The position numbers and the translations under genes were made by a program. From Methanoculleus caldifontis (lineage in GTDB: Archaea; Halobacteriota; Methanomicrobia; Methanomicrobiales; Methanoculleaceae), in assembly GCF_032842345.1 (NCBI RefSeq), contig NZ_WBKO01000001.1, positions 1,714,154 to 1,778,153 of the forward strand: a stretch of DNA of 64,000 nt. The letters are read 5' to 3'. Below, piece by piece: positions 7,524 through 15,236 of this stretch. Position 1 is the first letter of the stretch, and every line of letters starts with the position of its first letter. Below the pieces are notes generated by a model. That model worked only from the letters and a program-made list of their open reading frames with translations. It was not told the DNA's origin and did no database searches.

Positions 7524-9338
7524 TCACCCGCGGCGTCGCTTCGGCCCGGCCCCCTGCCCGGCACAGTGCTTCTCGATGGCGTCGAGGAATCTCCTGCCGT
7601 AACGCTGCAGTTTCGCCTCGCTGACGCCGGAGATCCGGAGGAGCTCGACGCCGCTCGCCGGGCGGCGTCTCGCCATCTCCCGCAGGCTCCGGTCATTGAA
7701 GATGACGAACGGCGGCACGTTCTCGAGGTCGGCGAGGACCTTCCGAAGACTGCGGAGCCTGGCGAAGAGGGCCTCGTCGTAGTCCTCCTCCGCCTCCGCC
7801 GCGACGACGCCCTCTGGCTGTGGCTCCGTGAGCGGCACCGCGAGACCGCCGCCCGTCACCGCCCGGCTCCGGTCGTTCAGTACGACGACCGGATAGCGGC
7901 CTCCGGTCGACGCGACGAACCCTTTCCGGACCATCTCCTGGATGAAGAGGAGCCACTGATCGCGGGTGTAGCCCCTGCCCGAGCCGTAGGCGGGGAGGGT
8001 ATCGTGCCCGTTCTCGCGGATCCTCGCGGTCTTCGCTCCGCTCAGGACGTCCGCGATGTAGGATGCCCCGAAGCGCTCTCCTGTTTCGCGGATGCAGGCG
8101 ACGATCGCCGATGCGGCCTCCGTCCCGTCAAAGACCTGGACCTGCGTCTCGCACCGGTCGCACCCGCCGCACCGATCTCCAGGGTAAGCCTCGCCGAAGT
8201 AGGCGAGCAGGAACTTCCTCCGGCACCCGGTGGTCTCGCAGTAGTCGAGCATCGCTCCCGCCTTCCGGTAGGCCACGTCCTTTATGCCCGCATCGGCAGA
8301 CTCCTTCTCGATGAGGAACCGGATCATGCCGTAGTCGCCCCGGCTGTAGAAGAGGATGCAGTCGGCCGGGTCCCCGTCCCGCCCCGCCCGCCCGGTCTCC
8401 TGGTAGTAGGACTCCAGGTCCCTGGGGAGGTCGGTGTGGATGACGAACCGGACGTCGGGTTTGTCGATCCCCATCCCGAAGGCGATGGTGGCACAGATGA
8501 TCGTGGCGTCACCGTGGGAGAAGGCTTCCTGGTGCTCCGTGCGGACGGTCTCAGGTAGGCCTGCATGGTAAGGGAGCGCTGAAAAACCCTTGCTCCGGAG
8601 TTTCGTCGCGAGCGTCTCGACCCCCTCCCTCGTTGCGGCATAGACGATCCCGGCGTCGTCCCGGTGCTCGTTCAGGTAAGCGACGAGTCTCGGGAAATAG
8701 CGGGCTTTGGGCACCACCCGGTAGGTGAGGTTCTTGCGGTTGAAGCTCCCGACGAACCGGACCGGGCTCTTCAGGGCGAGCTCTGCAACGATGTCGTCCT
8801 GGACGGCGGGGATCGCGGTCGCGGTCAGGGCGATGACCGGGACCCGCGGGAACCGCTCCTTGAGCACCCGGAGCCGGCGGTACTCCGGCCGGAAGTTGTG
8901 GCCCCACATCGATATGCAGTGCGCCTCGTCGATGGCGATGAGCCGGACGTCCGCCCTTGAGAGGAGCGAGAGGAATGCCGGCTGAACGGCCCGTTCCGGC
9001 GAGACATAGAGGAGCCGGATGCGGCCTTCGAGGATGACCCGCTCGATGATCTTCTGCTCCCCGTAGCCGAGCGAGCTGTTGATCGTCGCGGCCGCAACGC
9101 CGTTTGCCCGTAGGCTGTCGACCTGGTCCTTCATCAGGGCGATGAGCGGGGAGACGACGACCGTCAGCCCCTCAAAGACGAGCGCCGGGAGCTGGTAGCA
9201 GAGGGACTTGCCGCCCCCGGTCGCCATGACGGCGAGAACATCCTTTCTGGCAAGCACGGCATCGACGATCTCCTCCTGGTGGGGGAGGAACGAGGTGTAG
9301 CCGAAGTATCTCTCAAGAATGCTGTGTTTTGTCTCCAT
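7524..9338 (-). CDS. recQ: RecQ-family ATP-dependent DNA helicase
   Basis: The protein has 604 residues. N-terminal motif 0 is FGYTSFLPHQEEIV, Walker A ATGGGKSLCYQLPA (about residues 40-53), Walker B DEAHCISMWGHNFRPEY, motif V ATIAFGMGIDKPDVR and motif VI YYQETGRAGRDG. These are followed by the four-cysteine zinc module (CRRKFLLAYFGE...CGGCDRC), a winged helix and a C-terminal HRDC-like segment ending VSEAKLQRYGRRFLDAI. It is a full-length bacterial-style RecQ, a 3'-5' helicase acting in recombination and repair. RecQ is patchily distributed in archaea. It is a single gene on the minus strand. Confidence 0.93.
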   Translation of the reverse strand: METKHSILERYFGYTSFLPHQEEIVDAVLARKDVLAVMATGGGKSLCYQLPALVFEGLTVVVSPLIALMKDQVDSLRANGVAAATINSSLGYGEQKIIERVILEGRIRLLYVSPERAVQPAFLSLLSRADVRLIAIDEAHCISMWGHNFRPEYRRLRVLKERFPRVPVIALTATAIPAVQDDIVAELALKSPVRFVGSFNRKNLTYRVVPKARYFPRLVAYLNEHRDDAGIVYAATREGVETLATKLRSKGFSALPYHAGLPETVRTEHQEAFSHGDATIICATIAFGMGIDKPDVRFVIHTDLPRDLESYYQETGRAGRDGDPADCILFYSRGDYGMIRFLIEKESADAGIKDVAYRKAGAMLDYCETTGCRRKFLLAYFGEAYPGDRCGGCDRCETQVQVFDGTEAASAIVACIRETGERFGASYIADVLSGAKTARIRENGHDTLPAYGSGRGYTRDQWLLFIQEMVRKGFVASTGGRYPVVVLNDRSRAVTGGGLAVPLTEPQPEGVVAAEAEEDYDEALFARLRSLRKVLADLENVPPFVIFNDRSLREMARRRPASGVELLRISGVSEAKLQRYGRRFLDAIEKHCAGQGAGPKRRRG

Positions 9339-9406
9339 CGCGCCACGTAGTCCGGTTTGCCGGTAGGGTTGGACCGGGGCCGGGATAGCGTTTGCCGTCC
9401 CCGGCC

Positions 9407-9413
9407 AAAAAAA
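9407..9413 (-). terminator. Oligo-T terminator after the FIST gene
   Basis: Seven T immediately after the FIST stop codon, followed on the minus strand by a GC-rich inverted repeat (GGCCGGG...CCCGGCC). Confidence 0.65.
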
Positions 9414-9417
9414 GAGG

Positions 9418-10524
9418 TTATTTGAAGATGAGCATCGTCGAGGTCTGGTTGATGTGCCCGATGTACTCCTCGCCGTAGGTGGAAAACCCGATCGTCGGGA
9501 TATCGGTGAATATCGACCCGTATGCCTCTTCCTGCCCTTTTTCCTCGAGTTCCAGCGCCCTCAGGATGCAGTGGAAGTTGATGAGGGCAGAGGCTCCGCC
9601 CAGCTGTCGGACTTTCTCGTCGACGGCCCTGCGGGTGTCTTCGACGATATCCGTGGCTTCCAGCAGCGCGAGTTCCATTCCCTCCTTGACCTTACAGTAG
9701 AAGAGGATGCCGCCGCCGTCGATCTGCCGGGGACTCCTGACGAAGAAGTCGTCACCGGTCACGAGTCCGACCGGGTTGTGCATGAACCTCTTCGGCGCAT
9801 CCTCGACGGAGACACCGAGCGCTCTCGCGTACGCGAGGACCGCAGGCATCCCGTTGAACTCGATGACCTCGCGCCGTTCCTCGTTCACTTTCGTCGGCAC
9901 GAGGACGGCATCCAGGGTCCGGAAACTCTGGGTCTTGATAATGTCGAACTCACCGGCGGGTTTCAGGAGCGCGAGCACGGCAGCGCCGGTATATGCCGCC
10001 CCGTTCAGGTAGACATGGGTAGACTGAAATTTGAGGTCGTCACCTGCAGAGCCACCGATGAACGCCACGTCGGTCAGGTCTCCGAGCCGGTCCATTACCT
10101 GCTCCTCGGCACCGCTCAACCCGTCGATCAGGATAACCCCCACGTATTTCTGGAAATCGAGCTCCCTGAGCGGCGTACCGATACCGCCTTCGAGCCCCCT
10201 GACGGCATCCGCAAGTGCATCAGGAGAGGTTATGTCGGTGACGGCACTGCAGGCGACACCCTCGATAGTGCCCTCGTCAAACGCCATGGCAACAATCGAG
10301 TCCTTCATAACCCGGCCGCTGGTGATCTCCCCGGCGGTCGAGCAGCCGATGACCTGAGCTCCAGGGAATGCATCGTGCATCGCTCTGCCGATCGACGCCG
10401 GGTTGTACCGGGAGGATGCGAAGAAGAGCACCAGCCGTGGAGAGATTCCGCTGCACTGATCCCTGATTTCGTCGACAGCCTGCTCGATCGATAGTGCCGT
10501 TGTAGAAGCGGTAGTAACGCTCAT
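9418..10524 (-). CDS. FIST N and C domain sensory protein
   Basis: The protein has 368 residues. The N-terminal FIST region shows RLVLFFASSRYN (about 30), VIGCSTAGEI (about 58), and a central FIGGSAGDDL (about 155). The C-terminal FIST_C part carries the HNPVGLV and GILFYCKVKEGMELALLEATDI segments and ends IGFSTYGEEYIGHINQTSTMLIF. FIST proteins are thought to bind small ligands such as amino acids and to feed signal transduction systems. No output domain is attached, so a partner is expected. The start ATG is preceded by AGGAGG. A 66-residue gene lies 11 nt upstream on the same strand, so the two are probably co-transcribed. Confidence 0.9.
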   Translation of the reverse strand: MSVTTASTTALSIEQAVDEIRDQCSGISPRLVLFFASSRYNPASIGRAMHDAFPGAQVIGCSTAGEITSGRVMKDSIVAMAFDEGTIEGVACSAVTDITSPDALADAVRGLEGGIGTPLRELDFQKYVGVILIDGLSGAEEQVMDRLGDLTDVAFIGGSAGDDLKFQSTHVYLNGAAYTGAAVLALLKPAGEFDIIKTQSFRTLDAVLVPTKVNEERREVIEFNGMPAVLAYARALGVSVEDAPKRFMHNPVGLVTGDDFFVRSPRQIDGGGILFYCKVKEGMELALLEATDIVEDTRRAVDEKVRQLGGASALINFHCILRALELEEKGQEEAYGSIFTDIPTIGFSTYGEEYIGHINQTSTMLIFK

Positions 10525-10535
10525 GAAAAAACCTC

Positions 10536-10736
10536 CTAGATCTCTACGCCCATATCCCGGGCGATCTGCCTGAGTTCTGCAATCTTTGCCGGATCGTCCT
10601 CGGACTGTGATGTCCAGCGTTCGGGGCTGTATCCCTTGATGATCAACTTGGTACGGGTCGTATTCTTCAATGTTTCGTTTCCGTTGGACCGTTTTTCGAT
10701 GATTGTTTCAATCATGCGCTTGATTTTGCCTACCAT
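10536..10736 (-). CDS. Small conserved-looking basic protein, first gene of the FIST operon
   Basis: The protein has 66 residues: a basic N-terminal half (MVGKIKRMIETIIEKRSNGN) and an acidic C-terminal helix (DDPAKIAELRQIARDMGVEI). It has no cysteines and no membrane segment. The TAG stop is followed directly by the Shine-Dalgarno of the FIST gene, implying translational coupling and a joint role, perhaps as a FIST partner; that is inference. Codon use is less GC-biased than that of its neighbour. A TTAAATAAC box about 30 nt upstream of the ATG is a plausible promoter. I do not recognise the family. Confidence 0.6.
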   Translation of the reverse strand: MVGKIKRMIETIIEKRSNGNETLKNTTRTKLIIKGYSPERWTSQSEDDPAKIAELRQIARDMGVEI

Positions 10737-10910
10737 AACTAAAATAATGGAACGTGAGGCGGTTATTTAACGATTGCCATTCCGGGCTGGGTAAACAGAA
10801 GCTGCTAAACCTGCACCAGTAGAACTCTTCAGCGCTCCCCTGTTGTCCGACGGCTCCACGCCACCCCGATCCGATCGATCAAAGCGCATATCTGTCCGGG
10901 CGTATGACGG

Positions 10911-11096
10911 ATGAGTATGAAGAACGTCGATATGACGATCGAGGGGAGCATCCTCACCATACGCGTGGACCTCGCAAAAGAGTTCGGTGAGTCAAAGAGC
11001 GGAAAATCGATCACGGTCGCCTCCACCGAGGGCAACGTCTCGGTGCCGGAGCATGAGGATATCAAGATCGGTCTGAACATCTACCGGAAGAAGTGA
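10911..11096 (+). CDS. Small conserved protein of unknown function (61 aa)
   Basis: The protein has 61 residues, or 59 if the internal ATG is used (MKNVDMTIEGSILTIRVDLA). It has an alternating beta pattern, then KEFGESKSGKSITVASTEGNVSVP and a C-terminal KIGLNIYRKK. Similar short proteins with the pattern KEFGxSxSGK(S/T)I.IA(S/T)TEGN are, to my knowledge, widespread in bacteria and archaea, always annotated hypothetical. It is probably a small beta-sandwich. It is isolated: a divergent operon lies upstream and repeats downstream. Confidence 0.7.
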   Translation: MSMKNVDMTIEGSILTIRVDLAKEFGESKSGKSITVASTEGNVSVPEHEDIKIGLNIYRKK

Positions 11097-11204
11097 GCAG
11101 GCGTTGAACCCCCCTGCACCCGGTGGCGCCCAAGTTTCACACTTCGCAACTTCGGGTGAGCCAGTGACTGTAGGCGGGAGAAGTTTCGCGCGAAGTGCGA
11201 ATTG

Positions 11205-11302
11205 CGAGTCGCGATGGTCCATCAGGACCGGAGCGTGAGAAGCCTTCAGGTTTCGAGTCGCGATGGTCCATCAGGACCGGAGCGTGAGAGGCCTTCAGGT
11301 TT
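11205..11302. repeat. 49-bp tandem duplication of the two-hairpin module
   Basis: Two near-identical copies (11205-11253 and 11254-11302, differing by about one base) start CGAGTCGCGATGGTCCATC. A third partial unit CGAGTCGCGA follows at 11303. Each copy contains GGTCC-ATCA-GGACC followed by GGAGCGTGAG, the same order as the module at 1916, 32597 and 53064. Confidence 0.85.
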
Positions 11303-11349
11303 CGAGTCGCGAAAGACGCGAAGATATGGGTGGCTAGCAAAGATACTGA

Positions 11350-11420
11350 CTTCGCGTCTTCGCGCCTTCGCATGAGATAACAGTTGTAAGGGGACGGGAT
11401 TTCGCGTGAAGCCGCGAGAT
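11350..11420. repeat. Dispersed inverted-arm element, copy B (degenerate)
   Basis: The left arm CTTCGCGTCTTCGCGCC... ends GCATGAG at 11376. After about 24 nt the right arm reads TTCGCGTGAAGCCGCGAG from 11401. It has the same layout as the other copies, but the right arm has several substitutions and the spacer is slightly shorter. Confidence 0.65.
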
Positions 11421-11437
11421 GCGGCCGCCCGTCCCCA

Positions 11438-12118
11438 TCACCCCCGCGCGCCGGCGCACGCGAGCGTATCCCCGATCGTCCGGATCGGACAGCGGCCGCA
11501 GATCGGCGTCTTTCTGCAGACCGTGTTCCCGAGGAAGACGATCTGGGCGTGGTATTCGTTGAAGAGCGTCACGTCGGGCGCGAGGCTCTCCGTAAAGAGG
11601 CGCTGCATCTCGTCATATGACGCATCCTCGGGAATGAGGCCGTAGCGCGAGAATATCCGCCGCGTGTAGGCGTCGACGACGAAGACCGGCTTTTTGCAGG
11701 CATACAGCAGGATGGAGTCCACCGTCTCTTTTCCGAGTCCCCTGACCGCGAGCAGACGCTCGCGCAGGGCGTCGGTCTCCACGGCGGCCATCACCGCCGG
11801 GTCCGCCTCGAACTCCGCGGCGTAGACCCGGGCGAACTCCCGGATCCGCCCGGCTTTCTGGTTATAGAACCTGGACGGGACGATCAGGCGGGCGATCTCG
11901 CCGGCATCGGCCGCGGCGAGCCGGTCCGGGTCGAGCATCCCGGCGTCCTCCAGGTTCCGGACGGCCTGGGCTGCGTTCGTCCAGGAGACGTTCTGGGTGA
12001 GGATCGCCCCGATCATCGTCTCGAACGGCGTCTTCGCCGGCCACCAGTGCCGGTGGCCATGAGCAGCCAGGAGAGCGCCGTAGATCGCGAGCAGGTCTTT
12101 CGTGAGGGGCGCCGCCAT
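11438..12118 (-). CDS. Endonuclease III-like DNA glycosylase (HhH-GPD, Fe-S)
   Basis: The protein has 226 residues. The core is PFETMIGAILTQNVSWTNAAQAV, the helix-hairpin-helix with catalytic Lys (VRGLGKETVDSILLYA) and the downstream Asp in FVVDAYTRRIFSR. The C-terminal cysteines CRKTPICGRCP and a last Cys near the end suggest the [4Fe-4S] loop. Such enzymes excise damaged bases and may cleave abasic sites; this subgroup resembles archaeal Endo III paralogues, and the substrate is not predictable. The start at 12118 is chosen because its ATG overlaps the upstream nadE stop (TGATG), indicating translational coupling. An in-frame start 21 nt upstream lies inside nadE. Confidence 0.85.
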   Translation of the reverse strand: MAAPLTKDLLAIYGALLAAHGHRHWWPAKTPFETMIGAILTQNVSWTNAAQAVRNLEDAGMLDPDRLAAADAGEIARLIVPSRFYNQKAGRIREFARVYAAEFEADPAVMAAVETDALRERLLAVRGLGKETVDSILLYACKKPVFVVDAYTRRIFSRYGLIPEDASYDEMQRLFTESLAPDVTLFNEYHAQIVFLGNTVCRKTPICGRCPIRTIGDTLACAGARG

Positions 12119-13713
12119 CAGCGGGCGTCCCCCTGCCACCAGGGCCTCGCAGCGATCGGCATATGCCAGTCGGTGCTGAACGCCCGGCCGGTCACCCTGA
12201 GTCCGGGCGCAGCCTGCCGGCGCTTGAACTCCGTCTGCCGGATCATCAAAAAGACCTGGTAGACGGTCGCCGCGGGATACCCGGCGGCGACGATCTTCTC
12301 GGGCGACTCGAAGCAGTCGATGTGGCGGTGGAGGATCGCGTCGAGGAGGTCATAGGGGGGGAGGCTCTCCTGGTCGGTCTGGCCGGGCCGGAGCTCCGCG
12401 GAGGGGGGCTTCTCGAGCACCCGGCCGGGGATGACAGGGCGTTCCCTGTTCAGCTGTCTGGCAAGCCGGTAGACCATCCCCTTCGGGACGTCGGCGATCA
12501 CCGAGAGCCCTCCTGCCGTATCCCCGTAGAGAGTGCAGTAGCCGACCGCGGCCTCCGATTTGTTCCCGGTGGAGAGAAGCATGGAGCCGAACTTGTTCGA
12601 GAGCGCCATCAGGACCGTCGCCCGGATCCTCGCCTGCAGGTTCTCCTCGGTGGTGTCACGGGGCCTGCCGGCAAAGACCCCCTGAAGGGCCCCGTCGAAC
12701 GCCTCCATCATCGGGGCGATCGGGATGCACTCCACCCGGATGCCGAGGTTCCCCGCGAGTTCCTGGGCGTCCTCGACGCTTGCCGCGGAGGTGTAGGGGG
12801 AGGGGAGGAGCACGCCGAGGACGTTCTCCGGACCGAGCGCCTCGACGGCGATCGAGGCGACGAGCGAGGAGTCGATCCCGCCGGAGAGGCCGAGGTGAGC
12901 CGAGGTAAAGCCGCACTTGTGGACGTAGTCGCGGGTGCCGAGCACCAGCGCCTGCCAGATCTCGGACTCCGGTGCCGGGGCGGCAGGAGCGACCGCCTGC
13001 GGTGTGGGACGGGCGAGGTCGACGTTCACGACGTCCCCGGCGAAGGCCGCGCCGCGGGCGATGAGGGTCCCCCCGGCGTCAAAGGCAGAGCTCCGGCCGG
13101 CGAAGATGAGGTCGTCGTTCCCGCCGACGAGGTTTGCCGAGAGGATGGGGACGCCGTTCTCTTTTGCAAGGCGGGAGAGCGCCTCCTCCCGCCGGGCGGG
13201 AGCGCCGGCGGCAAACGGCGGTGCGGCGAGGTTCACGATCGCCTCCCCGCCGCCCCGGACCTCCTCGCCGATACAGACCCCGATCGTCCTTTCGCCGAGG
13301 CGGAAGACCTGCGGGGTCGGGGCCGCCGCCTCAAAGTAACGGCCCTCATCGAGGATGCCGGAAGAGAGGCGGGCTTTGCGGAACGTCTCCTCCACCACCC
13401 CGCCCCGGAGGAGGGCGGCGGCGTTGTAGAGCGGTCGGCCTCTCCCGGAGAGGTTCGGCTCCGCAAAGCCGACGAGGACCGGCGGCGCGCCGGCAAGGTC
13501 GGCCGCAAGGTCCTCCAGGACGGAGAGACCCCGCTCTGCAAACCCTCTCTCGAGGAGCAGGTCCCGGGCGGGGCAGCCGGGCAGGGAGAGTTCGGGGGTC
13601 ACGATCAGGTCCGGCCGGAAGCGGGACGCCTCCTCGACGCCCGCCGCTATCCGGTCGGCGTTGCCGGAGAGGTCGCCGACAACCGTATTCACCTGGAGGA
13701 GCGATATCTTCAT
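12118..13713 (-). CDS. nadE: NAD+ synthetase with N-terminal nitrilase-fold domain lacking the nucleophile Cys
   Basis: The protein has 531 residues. The N-terminal half is a CN-hydrolase (glutaminase) fold: Glu41 in VTPELSLPG and Lys113 in FRKARLS are kept. The segment that should read G-V-x-I-C-E-D reads GVCIGEEV, so Gly149 occupies the nucleophile position, with a Cys at 147. The C-terminal synthetase has the P-loop GLSGGIDSSLVA (about 285), STGNKSEAAVGYCTLYGD and KPPSAELRPGQTDQESLPPY. It amidates nicotinic acid adenine dinucleotide with ATP. I infer that it uses free ammonia, since the glutaminase triad is broken. It overlaps the downstream glycosylase gene. Confidence 0.9.
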   Translation of the reverse strand: MKISLLQVNTVVGDLSGNADRIAAGVEEASRFRPDLIVTPELSLPGCPARDLLLERGFAERGLSVLEDLAADLAGAPPVLVGFAEPNLSGRGRPLYNAAALLRGGVVEETFRKARLSSGILDEGRYFEAAAPTPQVFRLGERTIGVCIGEEVRGGGEAIVNLAAPPFAAGAPARREEALSRLAKENGVPILSANLVGGNDDLIFAGRSSAFDAGGTLIARGAAFAGDVVNVDLARPTPQAVAPAAPAPESEIWQALVLGTRDYVHKCGFTSAHLGLSGGIDSSLVASIAVEALGPENVLGVLLPSPYTSAASVEDAQELAGNLGIRVECIPIAPMMEAFDGALQGVFAGRPRDTTEENLQARIRATVLMALSNKFGSMLLSTGNKSEAAVGYCTLYGDTAGGLSVIADVPKGMVYRLARQLNRERPVIPGRVLEKPPSAELRPGQTDQESLPPYDLLDAILHRHIDCFESPEKIVAAGYPAATVYQVFLMIRQTEFKRRQAAPGLRVTGRAFSTDWHMPIAARPWWQGDAR

Positions 13714-13880
13714 GGTTTCTCCCGGTTAGTTCGATCAAGTATGGCGGAACGAAGGGCATATGCCTTTGCATGACCCCGTCCCCGGGGAAGGGACACAGGA
13801 GGAGCCGGCGGGCCCGTCCGCGCCGCCACATCGATCAGATCCATTTTAAGGCGCCGGGACCAAAGCGCCTTACAGGAACC

Positions 13881-15227
13881 ATGCCGAACACGCACCGTAG
13901 AGCAGCACTCCCGGCAGGAGCGAGCATGCGGCCTCTCCTGCTCGCGGCATCGGCCGCAATCGTCTTTGCCGTGAACGCCGCCGGGCTTTTTGCCGGGATC
14001 ACGATCGTCCTCCCGCATCTGATCTACCTGCCGATCGTGCTTGCCGCCTACTGGTTCCCCCGCCGCGGCATCGTCTTCTCGCTCGCTCTCGGCCTCGGCT
14101 ACCTGGCGATGGCCCTGCCGTTTGCCGGCGGTGAGCCCGGCGTGATCGTCTCGGCGCTCTCGCGGGCGGCGGTCTTCGTCGCCGTCGGTGCGGTCGTATC
14201 CTTCCTGACCCTGAGGCTCCGGGAGCAGGAGGAGCGTTACCGCGGGATCTTCAACAACTCCGAGGCGGCGACGTTCCTCATCGCACCTGACGAGACCGGG
14301 CCGCGCATCGAGGAGGCCAACTATATGGGCACCGCCCTGCTCGGCTCCCGGGAGAGAGACCTGGTCGGCGAGCCGGTGACGCGATTTTTCGAGGATCCGG
14401 GAGCCTGGGAAGAAGTCCGGGCGCGGGTTTTCCGCGATGACGCCATCTACGGCTACGAGACGAGCCTCCGCCGCACGGACGGTGCCGCCGTCCGGGTGCT
14501 CGTATCGGGCGGCCGGCTCCCCGACGGGCGGGTCATCCTCACGCTCGTGGATATCACCGCCCGGAAGAACGCGGAGGACGCTCTCCGCGAGGCGAACACC
14601 AGACTCAACATGCTCGGCCGCCTCACCCGGAACGACCTGATGGCAGCGGTATCCGGCCTCCTCGGACGGATCGGCGGCGGCATGCAGCAGTTCCGCGACC
14701 CTGTCGTCCGCCGCTACTTAGACGACCTCTGCGAGGACGCCCGGCTCGTGCAGCGCCGTGCGGAGATCACCCGCGACTACCAGGACCTCGGTCTCCGGCC
14801 GCCGGCGTGGCAGCCTCTCCAGGAGGTCGTCCGGGGGGCGGCGTCGCAACTGCCGCTCCACGAGGTATCGGTCCGAGCCTGGGTGGAGCGGGTCGAGGTC
14901 TTCGCCGACCCGATGCTTGAGAAGGTCTTCTCGAACCTGATCGAGAACGCGGTCCGCCACGGGAAGACCGTCTCGCAGGTCGTCGTCACCTACCAGCTCC
15001 GGGACGACGGGCTCGCGGTCTACGTCGAGGATGACGGCGTCGGTATCCCCGAGGCCGGGAAGGAAGAGATCTTCGCCTACGGCATCGGCGGGGGAGGCGG
15101 GCTCGGCCTCTTCCTCGTCCGCGAGATCCTCTCCATCACCGGCATGACGATCCGGGAGACCGGGATGCCCGGCGAAGGGGCGAGGTTTGTCATCCACGTG
15201 CCGCCGGACGGATACCGGATCGTGTGA
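13881..15227 (+). CDS. Membrane PAS histidine-kinase-like protein with Asn in place of the phosphoacceptor His
   Basis: The protein has 448 residues. Hydrophobic segments fill about residues 15-100, then a PAS domain begins at YRGIFNNSEAATFL (119) and extends to LVDITARKNAEDAL (about 235). The dimerisation helix reads LGRLTRNDLMAAVSG, where related methanogen kinases have RHD; codon AAC at 14631 places Asn251 at the phosphoacceptor position. The ATPase domain is intact: ENAVRHG (N box, 355), DDGVGIP and GGGGGLGLFLV. The start ATG follows TACAGGAACC. The next gene starts 9 nt after its stop, so they form an operon. It may act as a pseudokinase sensor or through another residue. Confidence 0.85.
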   Translation: MPNTHRRAALPAGASMRPLLLAASAAIVFAVNAAGLFAGITIVLPHLIYLPIVLAAYWFPRRGIVFSLALGLGYLAMALPFAGGEPGVIVSALSRAAVFVAVGAVVSFLTLRLREQEERYRGIFNNSEAATFLIAPDETGPRIEEANYMGTALLGSRERDLVGEPVTRFFEDPGAWEEVRARVFRDDAIYGYETSLRRTDGAAVRVLVSGGRLPDGRVILTLVDITARKNAEDALREANTRLNMLGRLTRNDLMAAVSGLLGRIGGGMQQFRDPVVRRYLDDLCEDARLVQRRAEITRDYQDLGLRPPAWQPLQEVVRGAASQLPLHEVSVRAWVERVEVFADPMLEKVFSNLIENAVRHGKTVSQVVVTYQLRDDGLAVYVEDDGVGIPEAGKEEIFAYGIGGGGGLGLFLVREILSITGMTIRETGMPGEGARFVIHVPPDGYRIV

Positions 15228-15236
15228 GGCGAGAGC

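Larger units (their letters stand above)
11097..11437. other. Repeat-rich intergenic spacer, no gene supported
   Basis: This 341-bp gap between convergent genes holds the 49-bp tandem duplication (11205-11302) and the inverted-arm element copy B. Short open frames on both strands consist of these repeats and are not taken as genes. Confidence 0.7.

Noticed and set aside
13134..13880. Upstream extension of the kinase-like frame
   Set aside because: The extension is antisense to nadE and Arg/Pro-rich; the ATG at 13881 with TACAGGAACC upstream and a following hydrophobic segment fits the protein.
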